Part shown: in pieces, positions 25,940-34,765 of the stretch
How positions within the stretch are numbered: the first letter of the stretch is position 1
Layout of the letters: each line of letters starts with the position of its first letter
DNA from: Alphaproteobacteria bacterium
Lineage (GTDB): Bacteria > Pseudomonadota > Alphaproteobacteria > Rhizobiales > Rhizobiaceae
NCBI GenBank assembly: GCA_024742485.1
Contig: JANSYK010000001.1
Location: 868,001-932,000 of the forward strand
Length of the DNA: 64,000 bases
Direction of reading: 5' to 3'
Made by a program: the position numbers and the translations under genes
Notes under the pieces: generated by a model
Told to the model about the DNA's origin: nothing
Seen by the model: only the letters and a program-made list of their open reading frames with translations
Databases searched by the model: none

Positions 25940-28597
25940 ATGACAGAGAACCAGCAGCGCACGCAAATCATCAACCGTCCACCTCTGATGCGCCGTTTTC
26001 TGGCACAACAGGACCGGAAACTGACGCTGGTTGAAGCACCAGCCGGTTACGGCAAAACCACCTTGATGAAGTCATGGATGCAGCAGCTCGAAGCCATGGG
26101 GGCGGCAACCGCCTGGGTTTCTGTCAGCACCGACGATGGAGAAACCCAAAATCTGTTCGAAGGTCTGCTGACGCACCTGAACCGCGATGATCCAGGCGGA
26201 CCGGTCAACAAGGGTCCACCCATGGCGTCGAAGGCAGCCGGGCTCGACAACGAAGCAGCGCGGTCAATCTTCCGGATCCTCAACGACAATAGCCATGATC
26301 GTTTCCTTTTCATCGACGACTTTCACGAAGCCGGTCCCCTTGATACGGAATTCGTCACCCGATTGACGCAACGGAGCAGCGAGCGCCTGCATCTTGTTTT
26401 GGGAACCCGCGAAGCGCCGGATTTTCCGCTGGCCAAATTGCGTGTCGACAATCAGGTTTCCGATTTCAGCCTCGAAGATCTGAAGTTCGACCGGTCCGAA
26501 ACCGAGCAATTGCTGTCGGGTGTCGTATCGCACGAGTTGATCGAGCGTTACTTTGAGTATTCGGAAGGCTGGGTCGCTGCATTGCAATTGCTGCGCCAGT
26601 CCGCCTGGAGCAGCGAGCCGATCGACCTCCAGCAGCGAGGCGCATTCGGTCAGCACTCGGACATCGCTAACTACCTCAACGAGCAGTTTTTCCTGCAGTT
26701 GTCCGACGATCAGCGCGCCTTCCTGCTCGACACCGCCCATCTGAAATCCGTCAATGGCGATCTGACGGACCATATCCGGGAACGCACTGATAGCTGGCGG
26801 ATTTTGTCTGAACTCTCGGAATCACACTCGCTGGTCTTCGAGCACCCCTCCCGGGGTGGTCTGTGGTACCGTTATCACCAGCTTCTGCGGGACTTTCTGA
26901 TCAAGAAACAAAACCTGTTCGGCGAGGCGGTGCTGTCAAAACTGCACATACGCGCCGCCGAATGGCTCTATCAAAACGACCGGCTGAGTTCGGCCATTCG
27001 CCACGCCAACCGGGCCGGTGCGCCTGACATGGCAGCGCAGATGATCCTCGATGCCGGCGGTCTCCAGATCGGCATACGAGAAGGCTCGTTGAAGCTGGCG
27101 GCATGCATGGAGCAAATCCCGCTACGGCTGGTCAACAATTCACCTCGCCTGAGCATTGCCCGCGCCTATCTCCTGCTCAAGGGCGCGCGCGTCCAGGAGG
27201 CTATTCTCCATATCACGGAGGTGCGAGAAAATGCCGACCCGGCCGACGAGGCGCTGACACGCGAATTGGTGATGGTGGAAGCCCATCTGCGGCTCTATGA
27301 GGATCGCCATTTGTCCCGGGCCCAACTTGCCGCGTTGGAGCACACCGCCAAAACAACGCCGGTCAAATATCAGCTGATGCGGGGCGTGTTGTTCAATTTT
27401 CTCTGCGTATTCTACCTGCAGTCGGGAGAGCTGAAAAAGGCCTGGATGGCCGGTGAATCCGCCATGGCGCTATACGAAGATTTGGGAATCGCCCACCTCA
27501 AATTCTTCATGTACCTGCATCTGAGTGTCATCGACCTGGATCTTGGACGTTACGCAAGCGCGCTTGAAGCACGCAAAACGGCTTGCGACGTCACGCGCGA
27601 CCACTTCAGTTTCGACCCGGCCCTGCTGGCATTGTCGGATATTTTCTACAGCGAGATCGCGCTGGAGGGCAATGATGTCGAGCAATTGGAAGACCGGATC
27701 AGCCATGCCCTCGAACAGGCAGACCGGAGCGAATCCTGGAGCGAGGCCTTCCTTGCCGGATATCAGACCTGTCTGGCCCTGTGTTTTCGCCGCAATGACT
27801 TTAGCGCGGCGGTCGAGTATGTGTCACGTGCTGAAACCATGATTGCCCGGCGCGGCATGTGGCGCTTCTCCCGTCAAATCAAGATGTTGCAGCTGGAACT
27901 TGCGGTGCGGTCCGAACAGGAAACCGAAGCCCGTCGCCTTGCGTCGGGAATCAGGGCGATGCTCCTTGAAAAGGATCAGGACAAGAATCTGCGGTGGCGC
28001 GGCAATATCCTCGCCCGCCTCGCGCTGGCACGTTTCGAAGCGCGCTTTGGGACGCCGGATGAGGCCTTGCGTATCATCGGGACAGTCGAGACGGATTGCG
28101 AGGCTGGTGCACTGGTGCGTTACCTGTTGCGCGCGCGCCTTCTCAAACTCATCGTCGCGGTGCAAACCGATGACCGGGAAACCGCCTCGGCGAGCTTGAA
28201 ATCAGCGCTTTCCCTTGTGGACGATCACCGGTTTGTCGGCGCGTTCCTCAATGAAGGTGACGCCTTTGCCGACGCTGCGCGCCAGACGGTTCGCCAGACC
28301 GGCGTGACCGGTTTCAACACACAGGAACTGGCCTTTCTGGCAAAGATCCTGTGGACCCATGCCAATGATGCGGACGCCTCACAGGCAACGATCTTGATGG
28401 AGATCCTCACCGAGCGGGAACTGGCGGTCCTGCGGCAACTGGCCGAAGGCCACTCCAACAAGGTCATTGCCCGGCATTTCAGCCTCAGCGAGCCGACCGT
28501 CAAATTCCACGTCAAGAACATCTTTGGCAAGCTTGGAGTCAATTCCCGCAAAATGGCGGCCAATCTGGCGATCAGTCACGGGCTTGGCGCCGGCTGA
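25940..28597 (+). CDS. Large ATP-binding LuxR-family regulator (LAL, MalT-like)
   Basis: Transcriptional activator of 885 residues with STAND-ATPase architecture. Walker A is APAGYGKTT (33-41), Walker B RFLFIDDFHEA (121-131), and the winged-helix/NB-ARC region follows. A long TPR-like helical sensor covers roughly 330-800. The C-terminal LuxR HTH is at 820-885 (LTERELAVLRQLAEGHSNKVIARHFSLSEPTVKFHVKNIFGKLGVNSR). It is flanked by the polyamine-type ABC operon and by the flavodoxin/hydantoinase genes. Direct GGATAGGT doublets precede the ABC operon and the hydantoinase gene, so it is the probable regulator of the whole 20800-32336 cluster. Confidence 0.92.
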   Translation: MTENQQRTQIINRPPLMRRFLAQQDRKLTLVEAPAGYGKTTLMKSWMQQLEAMGAATAWVSVSTDDGETQNLFEGLLTHLNRDDPGGPVNKGPPMASKAAGLDNEAARSIFRILNDNSHDRFLFIDDFHEAGPLDTEFVTRLTQRSSERLHLVLGTREAPDFPLAKLRVDNQVSDFSLEDLKFDRSETEQLLSGVVSHELIERYFEYSEGWVAALQLLRQSAWSSEPIDLQQRGAFGQHSDIANYLNEQFFLQLSDDQRAFLLDTAHLKSVNGDLTDHIRERTDSWRILSELSESHSLVFEHPSRGGLWYRYHQLLRDFLIKKQNLFGEAVLSKLHIRAAEWLYQNDRLSSAIRHANRAGAPDMAAQMILDAGGLQIGIREGSLKLAACMEQIPLRLVNNSPRLSIARAYLLLKGARVQEAILHITEVRENADPADEALTRELVMVEAHLRLYEDRHLSRAQLAALEHTAKTTPVKYQLMRGVLFNFLCVFYLQSGELKKAWMAGESAMALYEDLGIAHLKFFMYLHLSVIDLDLGRYASALEARKTACDVTRDHFSFDPALLALSDIFYSEIALEGNDVEQLEDRISHALEQADRSESWSEAFLAGYQTCLALCFRRNDFSAAVEYVSRAETMIARRGMWRFSRQIKMLQLELAVRSEQETEARRLASGIRAMLLEKDQDKNLRWRGNILARLALARFEARFGTPDEALRIIGTVETDCEAGALVRYLLRARLLKLIVAVQTDDRETASASLKSALSLVDDHRFVGAFLNEGDAFADAARQTVRQTGVTGFNTQELAFLAKILWTHANDADASQATILMEILTERELAVLRQLAEGHSNKVIARHFSLSEPTVKFHVKNIFGKLGVNSRKMAANLAISHGLGAG

Positions 28598-28830
28598 GCT
28601 TTTATCTGCTGACACCAGACAACCCTTGATCGAACACGACCCCGCCAGGCAGCCTGTCGAAGGATCACTTCACTTGTCCGGCAACCCATTCGGCTTTCCA
28701 CATCGTATCACCGCAAATCCATTGACTGCCTCACCATCAGGTGTGACGCTTCCCTCGGTCTGCCCGTTCCTGTTTGTCGCCTGTGCGAAAAAACGGACCA
28801 GGGGCATCAGGTTTAGCGTGTGAGGTTATT

Positions 28831-29475
28831 GTGAGACACGATCAGAACGGCACAAAACCCATCCTCATTGCACTGTCACTGATCTTGGCCTTGATTTTGC
28901 CGCCGCCGGCGGAGGCCGAACGAGCAAAACCGGTCGTCAGTGTTCTGATTGCCTATCACAGTGTCGGCGGGCACACGCGGTCCATGGCTGAAGCGGTGCA
29001 GACCGGCGCGCAATCCGTCAAAGGCGTTGATGTTATCCTGCGCTCTGTTGCGGATGCGACGAATGAGGAGGTTCTGGCGGCGGACGCCATCATCATCGGC
29101 TCACCGGTTTACAACGCCAATGTCGCACCGGAGGTCCAGATGTTCATCAACAGTTGGCCCTTCGAGGGAGCGCCGCTCAAAAACCGGTTGGGTGCAGCCT
29201 TCGTCTCTGCGGGCGGCATCTCTGCTGGCGAAGAGACAACCCAGCTCAGCATTCTTCGTTCCATGCTGATCTATGGCATGATCGTGGTTGGCGGGCCGGA
29301 CTGGAAACAGGCTTTCGGTGCATCCGGCATTGTCTCCGAAAAACCGTTTCGCTCCGGCAAGGGCACCGTCAATGAGCAGTTTCTGACAAAGGCGGAAGCC
29401 CTTGGTCGGCGGGTGGCCGAATTGGCGCTTGAGTGGAGCCGTGATGCCGACCCTTCCGGTGGGGTGGACGACTGA
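28831..29475 (+). CDS. Exported flavodoxin-like protein
   Basis: Flavodoxin/WrbA-like fold, 214 residues from GTG 28831 (GAGG site upstream). The FMN phosphate loop is AYHSVGGHTRSMAEAV. ADAIIIGSPVYNANVAPEVQMFINSW and FVSAGGISAGEETTQLSILRSMLIYGMIVVGG complete the flavin site. It begins with an apparent Sec signal peptide (GTKPILIALSLILALILPPPAEA), which is unusual because flavodoxins are normally cytoplasmic. The earlier Met frame at 28774 would destroy the signal. It lies between the LAL regulator and the hydantoinase pair on the same strand. Confidence 0.82.
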   Translation: MRHDQNGTKPILIALSLILALILPPPAEAERAKPVVSVLIAYHSVGGHTRSMAEAVQTGAQSVKGVDVILRSVADATNEEVLAADAIIIGSPVYNANVAPEVQMFINSWPFEGAPLKNRLGAAFVSAGGISAGEETTQLSILRSMLIYGMIVVGGPDWKQAFGASGIVSEKPFRSGKGTVNEQFLTKAEALGRRVAELALEWSRDADPSGGVDD

Positions 29476-29551
29476 TCCGTTCCCGACGCGGTCTGCAACA
29501 AGGCATCTGACCCCTTCCCCACGGCGCCGACAGCCCCGGGAGGGCAGGCGA

Positions 29552-29580
29552 ACTATCCGAATGACACCGCAACCTATCCG
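29552..29580. promoter_or_regulatory. Tandem CTATCC repeats, candidate LAL-regulator site
   Basis: AACTATCCG and AACCTATCCG repeat with a 21-bp period (CTATCC starts 29553 and 29574), about 80 bp before the hydantoinase gene. It matches the doublet at 20631-20658 in sequence, orientation and spacing. Confidence 0.45.
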
Positions 29581-29658
29581 TTGCAGCGCTTGCGATAATC
29601 CGGACAGAAAACGGATAATCCACAAGACGAGGAGCGCTGCAAACAGGGAGTGATGCAA

Positions 29659-31218
29659 ATGCACATTGGCGTGGATGTCGGCGGTACGAACACCGACGCG
29701 GCCCTGCTGGACGGCAACAAGGTTCTGTCGTCGATCAAGTCGCCGACAACCGATGATGTCGGGCTTGGCGTTGTCGGCGCCATCGGACAGGTCATGCAAC
29801 AATCCGGTTGCAAGGTTTCGGATATCTCCAGCGTGATGATCGGCACAACGCAATTCACCAATGCCTTTGTCGAGGGCAAGAAACTGGTTCCCGTTGCCAC
29901 TTTCCGGGCCGCCCTGCCCGCAACCCGAGATGTCATGCCGATGGTGGAATTTCCGCCGCATCTCAAGAAACCGATCGGTGACCTGTCCTACCTGGTATCC
30001 GGTGGCTATGAATTTGACGGGCGTCACATCGCCCCGCTGGACGAATTGGCCGTTGCCAAAGGTGCCAGGGACATGAAGGCGAGAGGCGTCAACTCCGTTG
30101 CCGTATCGAGCGTCTTTGCGCCGATCAATGACCAAATGGAAAAAAGGATGGCGGAGATCATCCTGAATGAAGCACCGGACGCCGAACTGACACTTTCAAG
30201 CGAAATCGGGCGCGTCGGACTGATTGAACGGGAAAATGCCACCATCATGAATGCCTCGCTCGCCGCCCTGTCGAGGACGGTGGTCAACGCCTTTCGCTCG
30301 GCGCTTGCAGAGCTGGACATCACCTGCCCGTTCTATATCAGCCAGAATGACGGTACCCTGATGACCGCGGAGTTTGCCGAAAAATACCCGGTGCTGACGT
30401 TTGCCTCGGGGCCGACCAATTCCATGCGGGGCGCGGCCTTCTTGTCCGGAATTGAAGACGGGATCGTCGTGGATATCGGTGGAACGACCTCCGATGTCGG
30501 CGTTCTGAAGGGCGGCTTTCCACGGGAGTCCGCCATCTCGGTTGATATTGGCAGTGTTCGGACGAATTTCCGTATGCCGGATGTGCTGGCCATCGGGCTT
30601 GGCGGTGGCAGCATTGTGCGGGGGAATAGCGACAATGTACGGGTCGGACCCGACTCTGTCGCGCTCAATCTGACCAACAAGGCACTGGTCTTTGGCGGCG
30701 ATACGCTGACCAGCACGGATATCGCAGTGGCCGCCGGCTATGCCGACATCGGAGACAAATCCCTGGTCAGTCACCTGGACCCGGCGCTGGTCGAGGCTGC
30801 GGTCGATTGCATTCATGCTCTGATCGAAGATGCGGTGGATCGCGTCAAATCAAGCAAGGGAAACGTTCCGGTCGTGCTGGTTGGCGGCGGCAGCGTCCTG
30901 CTCAATCGACCGATCAAGGGTGCATCGGAGGCGATCAAGCCGGAACTGTCGGGCGTCGCCAATGCCATCGGCGCCGGACTGGCCCAGGTGGGTGGCGAGG
31001 TCGATAGGGTCTATTCCTATGGCGATCTCGGCCGCGACGGCGCACTGGACCATGCCCGCAAGGAAGCAACCGACAGGGCCGTCAATGCCGGCGCCAGCGC
31101 CGATACGGTGTCCATTGTCAGTATTGAGGAGGTGCCGTTGACCTACCTTCCGGCAGGCGCCGTGCGCGTCAAGGTCAAGGCCATCGGTGATCTTGGACCG
31201 CAGGAGCATGCAGCATGA
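29659..31218 (+). CDS. Hydantoinase/oxoprolinase family protein (HyuA-like, short form)
   Basis: Sugar-kinase/actin-fold protein related to N-methylhydantoinase subunit A, 519 residues. It is shorter than classical HyuA or 5-oxoprolinase (about 690) and lacks the separate HyuB partner. The N-terminal phosphate motif is IGVDVGGTNTDAALLDG and the second IVVDIGGTTSDVGVLKGG; GLGGGSIVRG and VVLVGGGSVLLNRP follow. ATG 29659 fits the GGGAG site 8 nt upstream better than the GTG at 29650 or ATG 29653. It overlaps the DUF917 gene start (ATGA). It probably acts with DUF917 in ATP-dependent opening of a cyclic imide/lactam (inference). Confidence 0.88.
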   Translation: MHIGVDVGGTNTDAALLDGNKVLSSIKSPTTDDVGLGVVGAIGQVMQQSGCKVSDISSVMIGTTQFTNAFVEGKKLVPVATFRAALPATRDVMPMVEFPPHLKKPIGDLSYLVSGGYEFDGRHIAPLDELAVAKGARDMKARGVNSVAVSSVFAPINDQMEKRMAEIILNEAPDAELTLSSEIGRVGLIERENATIMNASLAALSRTVVNAFRSALAELDITCPFYISQNDGTLMTAEFAEKYPVLTFASGPTNSMRGAAFLSGIEDGIVVDIGGTTSDVGVLKGGFPRESAISVDIGSVRTNFRMPDVLAIGLGGGSIVRGNSDNVRVGPDSVALNLTNKALVFGGDTLTSTDIAVAAGYADIGDKSLVSHLDPALVEAAVDCIHALIEDAVDRVKSSKGNVPVVLVGGGSVLLNRPIKGASEAIKPELSGVANAIGAGLAQVGGEVDRVYSYGDLGRDGALDHARKEATDRAVNAGASADTVSIVSIEEVPLTYLPAGAVRVKVKAIGDLGPQEHAA

Positions 31219-32336
31219 GCGCGATCAATCTCGATAACCTGGCAGATTTCATTCGCGGCACGGCCATATTGGGCACCGGCGGCGGCGGCGATCCCTATAT
31301 CGGCCGTTTGATGTTGCAGCAGGAACTGGAAAAATGCGGCGAAATCAGGCTGATCGATCCGGACGATGTGGGTGACGATATTTTCACCGTCACGGTGGCC
31401 TGCATGGGTGCTCCGACCGTTTTCGGTGAGAAGCTCCCCAATGCCACCACTGCCATTGAAGGCATCCGGCGGATCGAAAAGGAAGTCGGCAGATCCGTCA
31501 ACGCCATCATGCCGCTGGAAGCCGGCGGCGTGAACGCGACTTTGCCATTGACCGTTGCCGCCCGCATGGGCTTGCCGGTGATCGACGGCGATGGCATGGG
31601 CCGGGCCTTTCCGGAGTTCCAGATGACCACTTTCAATATCTGCGGCGTCGATTGCAGCCCATTCGTGATGTCCGATGATTTCGGCAATACGGTGCTTCTG
31701 GAAACCGACAGTGCACTGCGTACGGAGACCTATGGCCGAGCCGTCTGCGTCAAGATGGGCGGCATCGCCCAGGTTGCGAGCTATGCGATGACCGGCGAGG
31801 AAGCCAGGAAATCCTGCGTGGCACGAACCGTCTCGCTTGCCAGGGAAATCGGCCAGACCGTGCGCGAAGCCCGCATCGCCGGCGAAAAGGATATTTGTGA
31901 TGCGCTTGTCGACTATTTCGAGACCTCCAATCCACCACGCTTTTCGCAGATCCTGTTCGACGGCAAGGTGCAGGACATCGTCCGCGAAACCCGCGACGGC
32001 TGGACCCACGGGCAGGTCTTCCTCGAGGGTTTGGACGAAGCCGATGGCGAGATGCTGATCACATTCCGCAACGAATACTCCCAGGCAACCGTCAACGGAA
32101 AAACCGTGGCCATCGTCCCCGACCTCATTTCGGTTCTCGACCGCGAAACCGGCGAACCAATCACCACCGAGACGCTGCGTTATGGCCAGCGCGTCAAGGT
32201 GTTGGGCGTTGCCGCATTGCCGGTAATGCGCACCAGGGAAGCCGTCGAAATCTTCGGTCCACGGGCATTTGCCATCGATGAAGAGTTCCAGTCGCTCGAA
32301 ACCCTGGCCTGGGGAGAAGCCGAAGCCGTCGGTTAG
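31215..32336 (+). CDS. DUF917 family protein
   Basis: 373-residue protein of the DUF917 (S-Me-THD-type) family: FIRGTAILGTGGGGDPYIGRLML near the N-terminus, INAIMPLEAGGVNATLPLTVAARMGLPVIDGDGMGRAFPEFQMTTFNICG, and a C-terminal domain with PDLISVLDRETGEPITTETLRYGQRVKVLGVAALPVM. DUF917 proteins are commonly coded next to short hydantoinase/oxoprolinase proteins, as here by ATGA overlap, which suggests a two-subunit or two-step enzyme. The reaction is not established. Confidence 0.88.
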   Translation: MSAINLDNLADFIRGTAILGTGGGGDPYIGRLMLQQELEKCGEIRLIDPDDVGDDIFTVTVACMGAPTVFGEKLPNATTAIEGIRRIEKEVGRSVNAIMPLEAGGVNATLPLTVAARMGLPVIDGDGMGRAFPEFQMTTFNICGVDCSPFVMSDDFGNTVLLETDSALRTETYGRAVCVKMGGIAQVASYAMTGEEARKSCVARTVSLAREIGQTVREARIAGEKDICDALVDYFETSNPPRFSQILFDGKVQDIVRETRDGWTHGQVFLEGLDEADGEMLITFRNEYSQATVNGKTVAIVPDLISVLDRETGEPITTETLRYGQRVKVLGVAALPVMRTREAVEIFGPRAFAIDEEFQSLETLAWGEAEAVG

Positions 32337-32342
32337 GGCAAC

Positions 32343-32410
32343 GGGACAACGGTGGCGGCATTTGATTGTGTTGAGGCATTCAGCTTTTGCCGATTCCCTA
32401 AAAATCTGAA
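32343..32410. repeat. Diverged intergenic repeat, copy B
   Basis: Partner of 3203-3270 (about three quarters identity by eye over 68 bp). It lies in the 79-bp gap between the convergent DUF917 and SDR genes. The conserved CATTC-TTTTGCCGAT block is the best-preserved part. Confidence 0.5.
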
Positions 32411-32415
32411 TTTCA

Positions 32416-33216
32416 CTAGCGAAGGGATGTCGCCATCCCTCCGCCATCGACCGTCAGAACGGCAGCGTTGACTTTGTCCAATTGCGCCAGATGCACAAAC
32501 GCATCCGCGACATCTGAAGCAAACACCTCGACACCGAGAAGGTTGCCGGACATGTACTGTTTCGGCGTGACACCCCGCGCTGCAGCCCGCTCATCAATAA
32601 CCTTGTCGGTCATCAGATCGCTTCGAATACGCCCTGCATTCACTCCATTCGCGCGGATGCCGTCCGCCGCATGGTCGAGGGCATACTGTTTCATCAGGGC
32701 CAATGTCGCCGCCTTCGGGATCCCATAGGGGCCAAAATCCTTGCCCGGATTGATTGATTGATTTGAAATATTGAACAGGATCGTGCCGCCACCCCCCTGT
32801 TTGCGAAAGAGCTTGAGTGCCGCCTGGCAAGCATTTTGGTGTCCGAAGAAGTTGAGATCGAAGCTCCTTCGAAGCACATCCGCCGGCACATCGCCAATTG
32901 GTCCCTGATGCGCCGCACCTGCATTCGAAACCAGAATATCCAGCGGCACACCGAATTCGGCAATTGTCTGAAATACGGCATCCACCGACGCAGAATCCGT
33001 GACGTCACAAAGAAATGTCCGACAGGCCAGTTCCTCCCTGAGCGCGCAAAGTCCGGGTTCATTGATATCAAGAGCAACGACGGACGCACCATTTCGGCAG
33101 AATGCCCGCGCGGTTTCGCGTCCAATGCCACTCGCGGCACCGGTGACCACAACCAATTGGCCGGATAGTGTTCCCTGGTTCAAATCAGCACCTCTCCTTG
33201 CCGCCTGATCAGTCAT
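32416..33216 (-). CDS. SDR-family dehydrogenase
   Basis: NAD(P)-dependent short-chain dehydrogenase/reductase, 266 residues. ATG 33216 is chosen because it follows the LsrF stop by one base and gives a normal N-terminus (cofactor motif VVTGAASGIGRE). LVSNAGAAH contains the NAG motif. The active-site segment is NISNQSINPGKDFGPYGIPKAA with a YxxxK of YGIPK. It resembles the dehydrogenase domain of rhamnulose-1-phosphate aldolase/alcohol dehydrogenase fusions. Last gene of the minus-strand operon; likely a polyol or ketose oxidoreduction step. Confidence 0.87.
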   Translation of the reverse strand: MTDQAARRGADLNQGTLSGQLVVVTGAASGIGRETARAFCRNGASVVALDINEPGLCALREELACRTFLCDVTDSASVDAVFQTIAEFGVPLDILVSNAGAAHQGPIGDVPADVLRRSFDLNFFGHQNACQAALKLFRKQGGGGTILFNISNQSINPGKDFGPYGIPKAATLALMKQYALDHAADGIRANGVNAGRIRSDLMTDKVIDERAAARGVTPKQYMSGNLLGVEVFASDVADAFVHLAQLDKVNAAVLTVDGGGMATSLR

Positions 33217-33217
33217 G

Positions 33218-34105
33218 TCAAGCTGCTTTCTCAAGTTCGAGCTCACGGAACAGCTGGTATGCGGTTTCCCCTGTTTCACCGTGATGCACGACGCGGCGCA
33301 GCGCTTGCAGCATTGCTGCAGGCGAAGTGGATTGAAAAACATTGCGTCCCATGTCGACACCGGACGCACCCTGGTCGATGGCTCGGTACGCCATCTCCAG
33401 AGCCTCCCGCTCGGGCAATTTCTTTCCGCCAGCTATGACGATGGGAACCGGACAACCAGCGGTGATTTTCTCAAAACCATCGTCCACATAGTAGGTCTTG
33501 ACCAAATGTGCGCCAACTTCCGCAGCAATTCGAGACGCCAAGCCGAAATAGCGGGCATCGCGCGCCATGCTTTTGCCGACACCGGTTACCGCCATTGTCG
33601 GTAGACCGTAGCGCGCGCCGGTATCAATGAGTTGCACCACATTGGAAATGGATTTGTGCTCATACTCGGCGCCGATATAGACCTGTGCAGCCATGCCACA
33701 CACTCCAAGCCGCAGGGCATCATCAATGTCCACCGCGACCAGTTCATTCGACAATTCGGTCAGGATGCTGTTTCCGCCGCTGCAGCGTAACACCACTGGC
33801 TTGTTGATCTCCGGCCTGATGGAGGTGCGAAGCGCACCACGCGTGCACATGAGAACATCCGCATGCCGCGCCAGAGGCGAGATGGACAGATCGATACGTT
33901 CAAGCCCGGTGGTCGGCCCTTGAAAGTAGCCGTGGTCGAATGCCAGCATCACCGTGTTTCCACTGGCGGGATTGAAGATGCGTGAAAGGCGCGCCTTCAT
34001 TCCCCAATCATAGTCGGCCGAACCCTTTAGGAAAAATCGACTGGTATCGGCCGGCTGGCCGGTGCCAAAATCCTTGCCATCCTTGATGTCGTCGAGATCT
34101 GCCAT
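33218..34105 (-). CDS. lsrF: LsrF-type class I aldolase/thiolase
   Basis: Very close to Escherichia coli LsrF throughout: N-terminus [40 protein letters not shown], and [16 protein letters not shown] are recognisable. Lys203 in LVKTYYV coincides with the LsrF Schiff-base lysine. LsrF transfers the acetyl group of the phosphorylated autoinducer-2 derivative 3-hydroxy-5-phosphonooxypentane-2,4-dione to CoA. Here there is no LsrK or LsrG; instead a DhaKL kinase and polyol importer lie upstream in the same operon. The reaction may be the same on AI-2, or a related phospho-ketose cleavage. 24-bp gap from DhaL. Confidence 0.85.
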   Translation of the reverse strand: MADLDDIKDGKDFGTGQPADTSRFFLKGSADYDWGMKARLSRIFNPASGNTVMLAFDHGYFQGPTTGLERIDLSISPLARHADVLMCTRGALRTSIRPEINKPVVLRCSGGNSILTELSNELVAVDIDDALRLGVCGMAAQVYIGAEYEHKSISNVVQLIDTGARYGLPTMAVTGVGKSMARDARYFGLASRIAAEVGAHLVKTYYVDDGFEKITAGCPVPIVIAGGKKLPEREALEMAYRAIDQGASGVDMGRNVFQSTSPAAMLQALRRVVHHGETGETAYQLFRELELEKAA

Positions 34106-34129
34106 CGTCTGGACCTTCCTGTTGATCGT

Positions 34130-34765
34130 TCACGTCGTTTTCGCGAAATCGCGCATTGCTTCGATGATTAGACATATGGACAGCGCACCGGGATCGATAT
34201 GCCCGATACTGCGCTCACCAAGGGATCTGGCCTTGCCGGTGGTCGCCACCATGGCTCGTGTCTTTTCAAGCCCGTTGACCGCGCTCGCATGGGCCGCATC
34301 CAGGGCAGCGTACAAGCCATCCGGTGCATGTTTCCTTGCGGCTTCGGCCGCCGGCGCAAGTGCATCAAGCATGGTCTTTTGACCTGGAGCTGCGCCACCG
34401 CGCTTCGCCGCTGCCGCACACCCATCGGAAAGGAAATCGCCCAGTGACGCCGCATCAATAGTGGCTACGCCCGCCAGTGCCTTGGAACCCGAGCGAAAGA
34501 CCGTGCCGAAAACCGCACCGGCGGCACCGCCGGTCTTCGACATGATTGCCATGCCCGATTGCTTCATCACAGCCTCCGGGCTTTCCGGTTCCCAGTCCGA
34601 CAGCTGTTGAAGAACCGCCTCGAATCCTCGACGCATGCCAATGCCATGATCGCCGTCGCCAATGGCAAGATCGGCATCCGTCAGTGCGTCGGTGTTTGCG
34701 ATGACATGAAGGGAGACCGCTTGCATCATGGCGCTCACAGCCTGTGCATTCAATTCGTTTTTCAT
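34130..34765 (-). CDS. dhaL: Dihydroxyacetone kinase-type subunit L (ADP/ATP-binding)
   Basis: 211-residue all-helical nucleotide-binding subunit. The Mg-ADP site has LAIGDGDHGIGMRRGF with its three-Asp cluster, GGAAGAVFGTVFR, GQKTMLDAL, and a C-terminal DPGALS segment. The start overlaps the DhaK stop by 4 nt (ATGA). No DhaM phosphotransferase gene is present, so this is expected to be an ATP-dependent two-gene kinase like those acting on dihydroxyacetone or erythrulose, rather than a PTS-fed enzyme. Confidence 0.92.
   Translation of the reverse strand: MKNELNAQAVSAMMQAVSLHVIANTDALTDADLAIGDGDHGIGMRRGFEAVLQQLSDWEPESPEAVMKQSGMAIMSKTGGAAGAVFGTVFRSGSKALAGVATIDAASLGDFLSDGCAAAAKRGGAAPGQKTMLDALAPAAEAARKHAPDGLYAALDAAHASAVNGLEKTRAMVATTGKARSLGERSIGHIDPGALSICLIIEAMRDFAKTT

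Noticed and set aside
31143-32447. 434-codon minus-strand frame opposite DUF917
   Set aside because: Shadow of DUF917. Its start region only reflects the intergenic repeat copy B.
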